DNA of 41,951 nucleotides from a bacterium (GCA_024743255.1 JANSWY010000038.1:1-41951); one strand, 5' to 3'. Numbered from the stretch's first letter, positions 8,885 to 18,410 are shown. The notes: a model not told the origin generated them from the sequence alone. A program made the numbers and translations.

Positions 8885-9784
8885 ATGTTGTTTGAAAGCT
8901 TTAAGGAGTGGAAAGACTACTGTTCAGCAAAAAATATGCCCCTATGGGAGCCAGTGCTGAACTATGAGATAAAACAAAAAGGTGCCACAGAAGAGGATAT
9001 CTGGTCCGGATTAGGAATAGCATGGGATGTGATGAAAGATGCTGTTCAGACTGGATTAGAGGAAGATATGAAATCTGTCTCCGGTATGATTGATAATGGT
9101 GCCAAGAAAGTTTATCGTAATCCAATTACTGTACTGTCTCCAGAATTTCAAAAACTTGTTTCCCGAGCTCTTGCTGCAAAAGAAGTTAATTCCTGCATGG
9201 GTCGGGTTGTTGCAGCACCTACTGCTGGAGCTTCAGGTATCCTTCCGGGCGTGTTAGTCACATTGCAGGAAATCCATCAGACAGAAAAAGATACCATTCT
9301 GAAAGGTCTTTTAATTGGTGCGGGTGTAGCATTGATATTAGAGAAACGAGCTTCAATTGCCGGAGCTGTTGGCGGTTGTCAGGCAGAGACCGGTGCAGCG
9401 GCGGCTATGGCATCTGCTGCAATCGTGTTTTCACTAGGAGGAGATATTGATCAAACTTTTAATGCTGTTGCTATCACCATCCAATGTATGTTAGGGCTAG
9501 TTTGTGATCCTGTGGCAGGATTGGTGGAAGTACCTTGTGTGGTTAGAAATGCAAGTGCAGCCTCAATAGCAAATTCTTCTGCTCAAATTGCTCTGTCTAA
9601 CGTAAGTGCTGTTATTCCTGTTGATGAGTGCGTAGAAGCGATGGGTGAAATAGGCCAGAGTATGGATACCAAGTATAAAGAAACTGCTCTTGGAGGCTTG
9701 GCTGCAACCAAAACAGGTCAGGCAATTTCAAATAGGGTATTAATACAGGATATTGAGATTCTAGATGACGAAGATGTTGTTTAG
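8885..9784 (+). CDS. sdaAA: L-serine dehydratase, iron-sulfur-dependent, alpha subunit
   Basis: 299 residues covering the catalytic alpha domain. The enzyme deaminates L-serine to pyruvate using a [4Fe-4S] cluster. Conserved stretches are [52 protein letters not shown] and the late [10 protein letters not shown]. Cysteines C165, C207 and C218 have the spacing (42 and 11) that I recall for the cluster ligands of this family. The beta domain that fuses in front in many bacteria is missing and no beta-subunit gene is adjacent, so the partner must lie elsewhere. The last 24 nt overlap the 3' end of the convergent membrane-protein gene. Confidence 0.9.
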   Translation: MLFESFKEWKDYCSAKNMPLWEPVLNYEIKQKGATEEDIWSGLGIAWDVMKDAVQTGLEEDMKSVSGMIDNGAKKVYRNPITVLSPEFQKLVSRALAAKEVNSCMGRVVAAPTAGASGILPGVLVTLQEIHQTEKDTILKGLLIGAGVALILEKRASIAGAVGGCQAETGAAAAMASAAIVFSLGGDIDQTFNAVAITIQCMLGLVCDPVAGLVEVPCVVRNASAASIANSSAQIALSNVSAVIPVDECVEAMGEIGQSMDTKYKETALGGLAATKTGQAISNRVLIQDIEILDDEDVV

Positions 9785-10240
9785 AAAGGGCAGATAATCT
9801 TTTAATATATCGCCAAAGTACTTTAGCGCGTAAGTCAAAGTAACAGACCAAAACGCAGACCAAAGTAGCATGTACTTAATGATTTCTGATTTCTTACCAC
9901 CAAAAGCATTTGCGAGGATTGTTCCGCCGATTGGGGTAAGTAATATCGGAGTGAAAAATGCAATTCCGGCAACACCGTATTTATTCCAGATCTTTACGAA
10001 CCGGCGATTCTTTTTTGTGAATACTTTTTTCTTCTTTTTCTTTTTGAAGAACAGTGAAACAAAGGCTCTTATTTGTGGGCCAAAAAAGCTAAAGACGACA
10101 GCAGCCGTGAGCGTGCCAAGTGTTGTCAACGCAGCAGTCCAGATCACCCCAAATCCATAGGATAACCCAAAAACAGGTCCAAATATAAATTTGAAGATGC
10201 TTAAGAAATACACATAAGCGGCCTCATCTATCATTTCCAT
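9761..10240 (-). CDS. Small integral membrane protein (small multidrug export / YngC-like family, tentative)
   Basis: 159 residues with about four hydrophobic segments: FLSIFKFIFGPVFGLSYGFG, VIWTAALTTLGTLTAAVVFSF, GIAFFTPILLTPIGGTILA and YMLLWSAFWSVTLTYAL. A run of seven lysines at about residues 67-73 sits in the cytoplasmic loop. The FTPILLTPIGGTI pattern resembles the small multidrug export / DedA-neighbour membrane families; I do not claim a substrate. It starts 14 nt after the stop of upp, so it is probably the second gene of an upp transcript. Its 3' end lies 24 nt inside the serine dehydratase gene on the other strand. Confidence 0.7.
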   Translation of the reverse strand: MEMIDEAAYVYFLSIFKFIFGPVFGLSYGFGVIWTAALTTLGTLTAAVVFSFFGPQIRAFVSLFFKKKKKKKVFTKKNRRFVKIWNKYGVAGIAFFTPILLTPIGGTILANAFGGKKSEIIKYMLLWSAFWSVTLTYALKYFGDILKDYLPFLNNIFVI

Positions 10241-10254
10241 TGATCGTACTAAAG

Positions 10255-10908
10255 CTAGATTTTCTCACCAAAACATAAATCCCCGGCATCACCCAAACCT
10301 GGTACAATGTAAGCCTTTTGATTTAGCTTTTCATCCATACTAGCGGTCCAGATATCTATGGGAACGTTAACCATTCCTTTTAAGTTCTCAATTCCTTCAG
10401 GTGCTGCAATTACTGAGAAAATATGAATCTTTCTTGGGAGTCCATTTTTCTCCATTGCCGTAATGGCTTCAATAAGCGATTTACCCGTTGCTAACATTGG
10501 ATCTATCAACATAATCTCCTTGTCGGATAGATCCTGAGTAGCTATGTAACCAAGATCAACAGCGATATCCGACATCTCTCCTTCTGAAGATCTAAAAGCG
10601 CCAATAAAACCACTATCAACTCTGTCAAAGAATTCCAGAAACCCATTGTAAAATGGTAATCCAGCCCTCAGGACGGTCACCATGATCAAATTATTTTGAA
10701 TGAATGGAATATTGGCCACTCCAAGAGGCGTTTTTACTTCCTCAGATACATAATCAAGTGTTTTTGAGAACTCATAAGCCATGATTGAACCCAATCTTTC
10801 CAGGTTCTTTCTGAACCTCAATCTGTCTATTTGAGTACTTGGATCTCTAAGTTCTGCAAGAAAGTGGTTGGCAAGACTATCACTCTTGTCAATAACATGT
10901 ATTTCCAT
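10255..10908 (-). CDS. upp: Uracil phosphoribosyltransferase
   Basis: 217 residues from the chosen start. Upp joins uracil and PRPP to give UMP (pyrimidine salvage). The PRPP-binding motif is MLIDPMLATGKSL, with VLRAGLPFYNG upstream and the C-terminal uracil-binding segment VPGLGDAGDLCFG. The open frame extends 16 codons further to an ATG at 10956. I place the start at 10908 (MEIHVIDKSDSLANHFLAELR) because family members begin a few residues before the V-x-D/H-LxxxxLxxLR segment and the extra residues have no counterpart. The small membrane-protein gene follows 14 nt downstream on the same strand. Confidence 0.92.
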   Translation of the reverse strand: MEIHVIDKSDSLANHFLAELRDPSTQIDRLRFRKNLERLGSIMAYEFSKTLDYVSEEVKTPLGVANIPFIQNNLIMVTVLRAGLPFYNGFLEFFDRVDSGFIGAFRSSEGEMSDIAVDLGYIATQDLSDKEIMLIDPMLATGKSLIEAITAMEKNGLPRKIHIFSVIAAPEGIENLKGMVNVPIDIWTASMDEKLNQKAYIVPGLGDAGDLCFGEKI

Positions 10909-11042
10909 GGTTTCTATTGCTATATTTGCGCCTCTGTTCTGATTGAATATAATCAATTTAAGAGTTGGAAAATTTTCGATTGCATAGTTAAAAGAATATA
11001 GTCAAAATAGTCCAGAAATCTGACTGAAATTCGGTTTTCGAA

Positions 11043-11960
11043 ATGAATATAGATTTATTAAAAGCACTTTGTTCAATTCATGCTCCTTCGGGAGAAGAGA
11101 GACCTCTAAGAGATTTTCTTATCAGGTATTTTGAATCCAATGAAAAGAAATTTCAAACCAAGCCTGAGCTTATTTATGGTGATGACTTTCAGGATTGCCT
11201 GATGGTTAAGTTTGGAGAGCCAAGAACTGCTGTTTTTGCTCATATGGATAGTATTGGGTTTACCACAAGATACGATAATCAGCTTGTTCCTATTGGAGGT
11301 CCTGAAGTGAAGACAGGTTATGATTTAGTAGGAGAGGATTCTTTAGGGCCAATACAATGTAAGCTTAAAGTTGATAATGATCATAATATCTTCTATGATT
11401 TTGGCAGAGGAATTGACAGAGGTACATCCCTGACTTTTCAATGCAATTTTCGTGAGACTGAGGATTATGTTCAAAGCTGCTACATGGATAACAGGCTTGG
11501 AGTATTTACTGCACTGAAAATGGCTGAGAAGATTGAAGACGGACTTTTAGTATTTAGTTGCTGGGAAGAGCATGGAGGAGGAACTGTTCCTTTTCTGATC
11601 AAGTATGCATACGAAAAATTCAATATTAGGAATGCATTGATTTCTGACATTACCTGGGTTACTGAGGGAGTTCATCATGGAAAGGGTGTAGCAATTTCAA
11701 TGAGAGATCGAAATATTCCGAGACAGTCTTTTGTTAGAAAGATTATTGAAATAGCAGAAAGCAATAAAATCAAATATCAGCTGGAAGTAGAGGGAGCTGG
11801 TTCTTCGGATGGAAGGGAAATTCAAACCTCTCCATATCCAATAGATTGGTGTTTTATTGGTGCTCCTGAAGATAATGTTCATTCTCCTGATGAGAAAGTA
11901 CATAAAGGTGATATTCAATCAATGATAGAACTATACAGAGTCTTATTAAAAGAACTATGA
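11043..11960 (+). CDS. M42-family metallo-aminopeptidase
   Basis: 305 residues. All expected metal and catalytic residues of the M42 (tetrahedral aminopeptidase) family are in order: H67 (AHMD), bridging D149 (MDNRLG), the pair E175/E176 (WEEHGGG), D202 (SDITW) and H280 (NVHSPDE). The enzyme is expected to be a cytoplasmic di-zinc or di-cobalt aminopeptidase. It is about 40-50 residues shorter than typical M42 proteins, mainly in the inserted dimerisation domain, so the oligomer may be smaller. Its stop overlaps the start of hpt as ATGA, implying translational coupling with the purine-salvage gene. M20 or M28 peptidases share the fold, but the EEHGGG context favours M42. Confidence 0.82.
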   Translation: MNIDLLKALCSIHAPSGEERPLRDFLIRYFESNEKKFQTKPELIYGDDFQDCLMVKFGEPRTAVFAHMDSIGFTTRYDNQLVPIGGPEVKTGYDLVGEDSLGPIQCKLKVDNDHNIFYDFGRGIDRGTSLTFQCNFRETEDYVQSCYMDNRLGVFTALKMAEKIEDGLLVFSCWEEHGGGTVPFLIKYAYEKFNIRNALISDITWVTEGVHHGKGVAISMRDRNIPRQSFVRKIIEIAESNKIKYQLEVEGAGSSDGREIQTSPYPIDWCFIGAPEDNVHSPDEKVHKGDIQSMIELYRVLLKEL

Positions 11961-12487
11961 TGGAAGTCAATGGAAAGCAGTTTAAGGAGTTAATTCCTGG
12001 TGACGAAGTACAGGAGAAAATTAACTTTTTAGCAAAGAGCATTTCTGAAGAGTACAAAGGTTTGGATCCATTAATATTGGGTGTTCTAAACGGATCTTAT
12101 TTGTTTTTTGCTGAATTGACAAAAGCTCTTGATTTTGAAGCGCAAATTGGGTTTATCAGATACCAGTCGTATGCTGGAACTTCCAGCACAGGAGAATTCA
12201 AAATTACATTGCCACTTCCTGAAGAAATTAGGGGGCGCCATGTTATAATTGTGGAAGACATAATTGATACTGGTGCTACGCTAAAAAAGATCATGGAAGA
12301 CGCAGCTTCACTCCAACCAGCCAGCGTTGAGATCGCCACCATGTTGATTAAACCAAAAGTATTCAGAAACAAATATCCGGTAAAGTTCATAGGGTTCGAA
12401 ATACCTGATAAATTTGTAATAGGTTATGGCCTTGATTATGATGGCAGAGGAAGAAATTTAGGAGACATCATGGTTTTGGCTGATTAG
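11957..12487 (+). CDS. hpt: Hypoxanthine phosphoribosyltransferase
   Basis: 176 residues. Hpt converts hypoxanthine (and often guanine) plus PRPP to IMP (GMP). The PRPP motif VIIVEDIIDTGATL is clear, as are LGVLNGSYLFFAEL and the C-terminal VGYGLDYD-like segment (VIGYGLDYDGRGRNL). The start overlaps the peptidase stop (ATGATGA); the second ATG one codon later is equally possible. adk starts 52 nt downstream. The order hpt-adk-obgE is, as far as I recall, common in Bacteroidota and makes a small purine-nucleotide unit. Confidence 0.93.
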   Translation: MMEVNGKQFKELIPGDEVQEKINFLAKSISEEYKGLDPLILGVLNGSYLFFAELTKALDFEAQIGFIRYQSYAGTSSTGEFKITLPLPEEIRGRHVIIVEDIIDTGATLKKIMEDAASLQPASVEIATMLIKPKVFRNKYPVKFIGFEIPDKFVIGYGLDYDGRGRNLGDIMVLAD

Positions 12488-12539
12488 AAAACCTTTTTAA
12501 TATATATTTGAGCCTTCAATTTTTGAAAACAGATAAACA

Positions 12540-13115
12540 ATGCTAAATATCGTCATATTCGGCCCTCCGGGAGCAGGGAAAGGTACACAGAGTGAGAAAA
12601 TGATCGAGAAATACAATCTTTGTCACATTTCTACAGGGGATTTATTCAGATGGCACACCAAAAATGACACAGAACTTGGTAAAAGAGTGAAGGAAATCAT
12701 GGATAATGGTGAATTGGTGTCAGACGATATTACAATCGCTATGTTGAGAGAGGAAGTTGAAAAGAATCCTCAAGCAAGTGGTTTCTTATTTGACGGTTTC
12801 CCTAGAACCGTAGCTCAAGCAGAAGCATTGGACGCTCTAATGAAATCTTTGGACACAGAAATTCATTCAGTTATTGAATTGAAAGTGACTGAAGAGGAAG
12901 TGAGAAAAAGAATTGCAAAGAGAAAAGAACTTGAAGGTCGTGTGGACGATGCAGACGACAAGCTAGATCGTAGAATCAAAGAATATTTTGATAAAACAGT
13001 TCACGTACTGCCATTCTATGATGGTCAGGGAAGATTAAGCACTGTTAATGGATTAGGAGAAATTCATGCAATTTTTGCTTCCATTGAAAGCTTGCTTGAT
13101 GAACATGTAGCATAA
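12540..13115 (+). CDS. adk: Adenylate kinase (short form)
   Basis: 191 residues. It catalyses 2 ADP = ATP + AMP in the cytoplasm. The P-loop is [10 protein letters not shown] (residues 7-16), followed by the AMP-binding STGDLFR and [17 protein letters not shown]. The lid is the short type: after [17 protein letters not shown] the chain runs straight into LDRRIKEYF, with no zinc-binding or 27-residue lid insert. The stop and the obgE start share one base (TAATG), so translation is likely coupled. Confidence 0.95.
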   Translation: MLNIVIFGPPGAGKGTQSEKMIEKYNLCHISTGDLFRWHTKNDTELGKRVKEIMDNGELVSDDITIAMLREEVEKNPQASGFLFDGFPRTVAQAEALDALMKSLDTEIHSVIELKVTEEEVRKRIAKRKELEGRVDDADDKLDRRIKEYFDKTVHVLPFYDGQGRLSTVNGLGEIHAIFASIESLLDEHVA

Positions 13116-14107
13116 TGTCATCTCCTAACTTTATTGATTACGTAAAATTCTGTTCCAGATCCGGAGCAGGCGGAGCGGGCTCTGTCCATTTCCGAAGGGA
13201 AAAATTTGTCCCAAAAGGAGGTCCCGATGGTGGGGACGGTGGTCGTGGAGGTCATGTCATTCTTAGAGGGAATAAGCAACTATGGACGCTTCTTCACCTA
13301 AAGTACAAGAAGCACGTTATTGCCGATAATGGAAAACCTGGAGAGGGAGGAAAGAGATTTGGTGCAGATGGAAAGGATGTAATCCTGGAGGTTCCTCTTG
13401 GCACTGTTGCAAAAGACGCAGAAACTGGTGAGAAGAAACTTGAAATCCTGGAAGATGGACAAGAAGTAATTCTTACGTCAGGAGGTAGAGGTGGTCTTGG
13501 AAATGATCATTTCAAAACATCTACCAATCAAGCTCCACATCACGCTCAGCCAGGAGAGCCAGGAATTGAGGAATGGATTATTCTTGAGTTAAAAGTTCTT
13601 GCTGATGTAGGTCTTGTGGGATTCCCAAATGCCGGAAAATCCACATTATTAGCTTCTGTATCAGCTGCAAAACCAGAAATAGCAGATTATCCATTTACAA
13701 CTATTGTTCCTAACCTTGGCGTAATTCAATACAGGGATTTTAAGTCGTTTGTAATGGCTGATATTCCTGGAATAATAGAAGGTGCTTCTGAAGGGAAAGG
13801 CCTTGGGACAAGATTTCTGAGACACATAGAGCGAAATGCGATTCTATTGTTTTTGATTCCTGCTGACACCAACGATATAAAGCATGACTACAATGTTTTG
13901 CTCAATGAATTAAAACAACACAATCCAGAGCTATTGGACAAAAAGCGAATTCTGGCAGTTTCCAAATCAGATCTTCTTGATGAGGAATTGATGGCGGAAA
14001 TGAAAGAAGAGGTTCCTGAAGAAATTAGTGCCCATTTCATATCCAGTATTACAGGGTTTGGTATTACCGAACTGAAGGATGATATCTGGAAAGCAATCAA
14101 TACATAA
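13115..14107 (+). CDS. obgE: Obg-family ribosome-associated GTPase
   Basis: 330 residues. The glycine-rich Obg fold fills about residues 1-160 ([22 protein letters not shown] and GGRGG repeats). The GTPase domain follows with G1 [10 protein letters not shown]2 YPFTT, G3 [10 protein letters not shown]4 SKSD and G5 SSITG. The C-terminal OCT domain of some homologues is absent, which is usual in this phylum. Obg proteins bind the 50S subunit and help its assembly and the response to (p)ppGpp. It is the last gene of the hpt-adk-obgE run. Confidence 0.95.
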   Translation: MSSPNFIDYVKFCSRSGAGGAGSVHFRREKFVPKGGPDGGDGGRGGHVILRGNKQLWTLLHLKYKKHVIADNGKPGEGGKRFGADGKDVILEVPLGTVAKDAETGEKKLEILEDGQEVILTSGGRGGLGNDHFKTSTNQAPHHAQPGEPGIEEWIILELKVLADVGLVGFPNAGKSTLLASVSAAKPEIADYPFTTIVPNLGVIQYRDFKSFVMADIPGIIEGASEGKGLGTRFLRHIERNAILLFLIPADTNDIKHDYNVLLNELKQHNPELLDKKRILAVSKSDLLDEELMAEMKEEVPEEISAHFISSITGFGITELKDDIWKAINT

Positions 14108-14187
14108 TTTCATAAAAGACAAGAAATAACCACTCCCATGACTTACCTTTAAGGTTGGATCATATTTTTTAAGTGGTATTTTTTGAA

Positions 14188-17082
14188 ATGAAGAAGGTTT
14201 TACTGGCACTTTTAACAGTGGCAACATCATTGGTGTATGCTCAGGAGGATATTTACCTTTTTCATATACTAGATGATAACCTCGTAGGAGGAATCAATAA
14301 ACAAGTATACTCCACTCCAGAAGGCTTTATTTGGATTGCTTGTGATGATGGATTGATCCGATACGATGGGAAAACTACAAAACGTGTACCTCTCAAATAT
14401 TGCAAATCATTCTTTCAGGATTCTGAGAATCAATCATACGTTATTCATGATGGCGGAATAGATAAATTGGTTTCTACCCACCAACCATTGGAAGTTGAGA
14501 GATGGATGGAAGCTAAAAATGTAAAGACTGATAGCACACTTTTTCTACCAAAACTGGTCTTTGAGGACTCAAAACATAATTTCTGGATAGTTGAAGGTTC
14601 CTCTATTGTAAGAAGAACAAACACCGATTTTACCAGATATGAGTTTGTAAACAGAAGGCAATCACCAGGATTTGTTAAGTCTCTCTCCATGATTGAAGAT
14701 GCTTTTGGTGTTGTCTGGACTATTACCTATGATGGGAATCTTCATTATTTCGATGGTGCCGAGTTTCAGCCTTATAATGACATAAACTTTCCGAACGCAT
14801 CATTTATAATCCACTTTGGAAAGAACCGATACTGGATTGGCCACAAAAAGGGAGTAACGGAATTAGAAATTACAGAAGATAAAGAGGTCGTAGTTACTCG
14901 GGAGATTTCAGAATTAAATGAAGTTTCCTCAATTGCTATCCAGGATGGTGGGGAAATAGTGGTAGGAACCTGGAATAATGGTCTATATAAATTGTCTAAC
15001 CCCTCACATGAACCCTCTACGGAACTCATTGAAATTGTAGACTTCAAAGAGATTATTAGCCTGTACTTTGATGCAAATGGTGATTTATGGATCAATAGTA
15101 ATGAAACAGTTGGCGTTTTGCAGAGATCTGTTTTTAAAAGCTTTCCGATCAAAGGTGGAATGAGTTTGGTGGAGTCGATCGATTCCAGAGACGGCAATAA
15201 AATGGTGGTTAGTGAAGGAATGAACGTTTATGAAATGCTTCTCGATGGTGATGATTGGAGCATTACAAATCACTTAACACCAGAGAGGTATGTATTCAAT
15301 GCAATCACTACTAATGCAGGATTAATTGCACTCGATTATGAAGGGCAAATTCAAATCTATGATGGGTCTACCAAACGATCAATCAATGGAATGGCTAAAG
15401 TCATATTAAACACAAAGAGTGAAATGCAGTATGATCGTTCTGGGAACATTTGGGTCTCTGGAAACTCCGCCGGGTTATACAAGGTTACCCCAGAAGGTAC
15501 CTCCATTTTATACGATAATGAATCGTTACAAACTGCGAATTCAATTGAGTTAGATCTCAACGGAACAATTTATGCTTCTTCTAATGATACTTTGAGTTAT
15601 TTTCTTCGATACGATTTTACCAAAGATCAATTTGAATCGATAGCTCCTGATTTACCGTTTCGTGTTGGGAGTGGGTTTGCTGTTGAAGATATGGCTTTCT
15701 CCTATTATTATGTTTGGCTAGCAACTTCTCATGGCTTAATCAGAATCAGTAACAAGCCTGGTCAGGAAGGTGAAATCGAAAGAGTCGATTTGGGGATAAT
15801 TCCAGTGGATGAAGCACTTAAATCGGTAGCGGTTTCTTTGGATGGAAGTGTATGGATTGCAGGGACCTTCGGACTTATCAGATACATTGATGGAAAGACA
15901 CAACTTTACGATCGTACTACTGGGTTGATTTCCAAAGTAATCAAAAACAGAGGTTTAAGTTTTGATGCAAAGAATAATTTGTGGATCGCTACAGAAAGCG
16001 GGGTAACTGTAATTCCACAAAATGCCAGAATTCAGCAAATAACCCGAACTCCGATTATCAAAGATGTTTTTGTGAATGGTCAAAGATCTGAGATGGTTGC
16101 TGAAATTAAAATTCCTAATGGTGCAGGTGTCGAATTTCAATTCAGTTCATTGGAATACCCATCTAATCAGGTGAGTTATCAAACCAGAATCCTTGAGAAT
16201 AATTCCAACTGGTCTGCAATTTCAAAACGAGATATTGTGTCAATGCTAAACAGTTCTCCAGGTACTTACACTTTTCAGGTAAGAGCTCAAAAGAAAGGGG
16301 CAGCATGGAGTGAACCTGCATCGTATCAATTTACAATTCTAAGAGCGTGGTATCAAAAACCGCTTACATACATTATTGGAGCAGTTGCATTATTCCTTTT
16401 GTCTATATTATCAACTAGCTGGTACACTCGAACTCTTAAGAACAGAAATAGAAGCCTCGAGCTACAGGTATTGGAAAGGACTAAAGAAATCAGATCCCAG
16501 AAAGACGAGTTAGAACTTCAAAGGGATAAAGTATCAGACCAATTGGAACTGCTTCAGGAAAAAAATGCTCAGCTGCAAGAAACTAAGGATGCTCTTGTAG
16601 AGGCAAATAGCAAATTCATACTACTTAAAGAGACAAAGCTCAAAACTGAAATTGAAAGTAAGAACAAGCAGCTAACCACACACACCTTACACATCATCCA
16701 AAAGAACGAAGCGCTGAAGAATGTTTCTGATGCAATCCATGCTATGATCCCAAAAGCGGATGACAAAAATGCTCAGGAATTTAAGCGTCTTCAGAGGATC
16801 ATTGATGAGAGCTACATGCAGGATAAAGACTGGGATGATTTCAAGTTGTTCTTTGAAGAAATCTATACAGGATTCAATGCCAAATTAACCATCAATTATC
16901 CGGAGTTGACCAGTCACGATTTGAAACTATGTGCTCTCATACGATTGAATCTCTCAATAAATGAATGCGCAACCATCCTCGGTATCTCGCCAGACAGTGT
17001 AAAGACCTCCAAATTTCGTCTAAGAAAGAAACTAAACCTGACTTCTCAGAAGGGGTTAGTTGATTTTCTAATATCCGTTTGA
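14188..17082 (+). CDS. Beta-propeller/Y_Y_Y membrane regulator with C-terminal helix-turn-helix (putative activator of the glucan locus)
   Basis: 964 residues from the chosen ATG; five more codons upstream are open, but MKKVLLALLTVATSLVYAQ makes a proper signal peptide. About residues 25-620 are two-component-regulator-propeller repeats (EGFIWIACDDGLIRYDG, GDLWINSN, GNIWVSGNSAGLY, NNLWIATESGV). They are followed by a triple-tyrosine (Y_Y_Y) domain near 640-715 (NNSNWSAISK, GTYTFQVRAQ), one membrane helix near 723-745, a long coiled coil and a C-terminal helix-turn-helix (LSINECATILGISPDSVKTSKFRLRKKL). There is no kinase or receiver, so it is a one-component regulator that senses in the periplasm and binds DNA at the membrane. 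Its position right before the Sus genes suggests it controls them. Confidence 0.85.
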   Translation: MKKVLLALLTVATSLVYAQEDIYLFHILDDNLVGGINKQVYSTPEGFIWIACDDGLIRYDGKTTKRVPLKYCKSFFQDSENQSYVIHDGGIDKLVSTHQPLEVERWMEAKNVKTDSTLFLPKLVFEDSKHNFWIVEGSSIVRRTNTDFTRYEFVNRRQSPGFVKSLSMIEDAFGVVWTITYDGNLHYFDGAEFQPYNDINFPNASFIIHFGKNRYWIGHKKGVTELEITEDKEVVVTREISELNEVSSIAIQDGGEIVVGTWNNGLYKLSNPSHEPSTELIEIVDFKEIISLYFDANGDLWINSNETVGVLQRSVFKSFPIKGGMSLVESIDSRDGNKMVVSEGMNVYEMLLDGDDWSITNHLTPERYVFNAITTNAGLIALDYEGQIQIYDGSTKRSINGMAKVILNTKSEMQYDRSGNIWVSGNSAGLYKVTPEGTSILYDNESLQTANSIELDLNGTIYASSNDTLSYFLRYDFTKDQFESIAPDLPFRVGSGFAVEDMAFSYYYVWLATSHGLIRISNKPGQEGEIERVDLGIIPVDEALKSVAVSLDGSVWIAGTFGLIRYIDGKTQLYDRTTGLISKVIKNRGLSFDAKNNLWIATESGVTVIPQNARIQQITRTPIIKDVFVNGQRSEMVAEIKIPNGAGVEFQFSSLEYPSNQVSYQTRILENNSNWSAISKRDIVSMLNSSPGTYTFQVRAQKKGAAWSEPASYQFTILRAWYQKPLTYIIGAVALFLLSILSTSWYTRTLKNRNRSLELQVLERTKEIRSQKDELELQRDKVSDQLELLQEKNAQLQETKDALVEANSKFILLKETKLKTEIESKNKQLTTHTLHIIQKNEALKNVSDAIHAMIPKADDKNAQEFKRLQRIIDESYMQDKDWDDFKLFFEEIYTGFNAKLTINYPELTSHDLKLCALIRLNLSINECATILGISPDSVKTSKFRLRKKLNLTSQKGLVDFLISV

Positions 17083-17100
17083 TCACTATTTTGACTTTTT

Positions 17101-17210
17101 TTGTCAACTGTTTGTTAACTAACCGTATTCCTTCTTATTAGCATTTAAAACGTTTTCATAGTGCTTTTTGACTGTTGTTGTTACCACTAGTCTCTCTCAA
17201 ATTGTTAACT
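17101..17210 (+). promoter_or_regulatory. Candidate operator repeats before the glucan-utilisation genes
   Basis: Three near-identical 9-mers occur in the 287-nt gap after the regulator gene: TTGTCAACT (17101-17109), TTGTTAACT (17112-17120) and TTGTTAACT (17202-17210). The first two are 11 bp apart, one helical turn. Each contains GTTAAC or GTCAAC. A separate inverted repeat AGGTT-TAT-AACCT lies at 17231-17243. I found no good -33/-7 promoter pair in this gap. That these bind the regulator is inference. Confidence 0.35.
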
Positions 17211-17369
17211 TTTTGTACGCCCCACTTCCTAGGTTTATAACCTGGCGATTACAAAATTGTCTGTGGAATTTATAGGGAGAGCAGACACTTCGCAATTCAT
17301 TCGATCGCTAATTTTTTGCCCTGCCGATTGATTCCAAAATGAAGATTTTTTGTAACCAATAAATGCTAA

Positions 17370-18377
17370 ATGATGATCAAATTTTACAGCTTACACAAGC
17401 TTAAAATGTGTCTCTGGCTGTTGGTGGGAATGACAACTATTTTTCTCGCCTGTGAGTCGGATGACATTACGGACTCCATTGCTAATAATGTGGAGCCCGA
17501 GCTGGCAATTGAAATTGCCGATACCGTAAATGCCGATGCTGGTTTTATTATAACCATTGCTGCAGCAGATGTAACTCCTGGCTTGGGAGCGCTCAACATC
17601 GACATTATAGACTCAACCAATGCTATTGTAATCAATTCAAGTGATCAGCTTTTCACAACAGTAGACACTGTTGAATTTGCTATTGATTCAATCGCTCCTG
17701 GTAATTACACACTAAATGTTTCAGTATTTGATACTGAAGGTCTGGTAACTACTCTTAGTTCAGAGTTCATGGCACTAAGCTTTACCACTCCTTCAAACAA
17801 TTCAGAAATGTATGTACTAGGCTCAATGAACGGTTGGGGAGGAACAGATTTACAAATGGAGCTAGTAGATGCTTATACATGGCAAGTTTCAGGAGTCAAT
17901 ATTATCTCAAGCGACGAATTTAAGTTCGCCAATACACCAGACTTCTCTGGAAGCGATTGGGGAGATACAGGTTGTGACGGAGTAGCAGACACTGGAGATA
18001 ACATTTCTTGTGGCCTTGCAGATGGAGCGTATCAAATCACATTCAACGATCAAACATTGGAGTACTCTCTAGTTGGACTTACAGCAAATAATTCTGAAAT
18101 GTATATGCCAGGTTCAATGAATGGATGGAGTCAGGCCAATGCAGTAATGTCTTTAGTTGGTCCAAACCTATGGCAACTAGAAGATGTGGTATTTGTGGCA
18201 GGAGATGAATTCAAATTCGCTAACACAGCAGACTGGTCCGGTGATGACTGGAGTGATAGTGATTGCGATGGGGTTGTAGAAGTATCGTCTGGAGGAGGAC
18301 CTAATACAATTTGTGGTTTCGAAGGAACCTTTACAGTGACATTCAACGATGCTACCCTCGAGTACACAGTTGAATAA
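17370..18377 (+). CDS. SusE/SusF-like starch-binding outer-membrane lipoprotein
   Basis: 335 residues. The lipoprotein signal ends at C28 (FLAC); CESDD just after the cysteine resembles the acidic surface-export signal of Bacteroidota lipoproteins, so surface exposure is likely. A beta-sandwich segment (about 38-135, SusE N-terminal-like) is followed by two tandem carbohydrate-binding modules starting at N144 and N241, a 97-residue period. Each opens NSEMY-GSMNGW and contains FKFANT, a DW-Asp-rich loop and FTFND-type strand endings. Each repeat has a cysteine pair at matching places (C202/C214 and C299/C315). The protein should hold starch-like glucan at the cell surface. It precedes susC here, whereas SusE/F usually follows SusD. 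An upstream ATG choice (17370, 17373 or 17406) is uncertain. Confidence 0.82.
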   Translation: MMIKFYSLHKLKMCLWLLVGMTTIFLACESDDITDSIANNVEPELAIEIADTVNADAGFIITIAAADVTPGLGALNIDIIDSTNAIVINSSDQLFTTVDTVEFAIDSIAPGNYTLNVSVFDTEGLVTTLSSEFMALSFTTPSNNSEMYVLGSMNGWGGTDLQMELVDAYTWQVSGVNIISSDEFKFANTPDFSGSDWGDTGCDGVADTGDNISCGLADGAYQITFNDQTLEYSLVGLTANNSEMYMPGSMNGWSQANAVMSLVGPNLWQLEDVVFVAGDEFKFANTADWSGDDWSDSDCDGVVEVSSGGGPNTICGFEGTFTVTFNDATLEYTVE

Positions 18378-18410
18378 CGATCGATTTAGCAAAAAGAAAT
18401 TTTAGATAAA

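Noticed and set aside
9761-9784. Overlap of two stop regions as evidence of a wrong stop or frameshift.
   Set aside because: Both frames end cleanly with family-typical lengths; the same tight arrangement occurs at five other places.
9870-10160. Plus-strand ORF with a run of phenylalanines.
   Set aside because: It is the antisense of the small membrane protein; the run is the reverse of its lysine stretch, and it shows no protein features of its own.
10921-10932. TATATTTGCGCC as a plus-strand promoter for the peptidase gene.
   Set aside because: The -7 box is perfect, but there is no -33 element at 19-21 nt upstream and it overlaps the upstream leader of upp on the other strand.
10909-10956. 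Upstream ATG of upp giving 233 residues.
   Set aside because: The extra 16 residues have no counterpart in the family; the 217-residue form starts where Upp proteins usually do.
17083-17369. Standard -33/-7 promoter for the glucan genes in the gap.
   Set aside because: TAACTTTT (17206) and TAATTTTTTG (17309) are near-misses to TAnnTTTG, but neither has a TTTG at the right distance.
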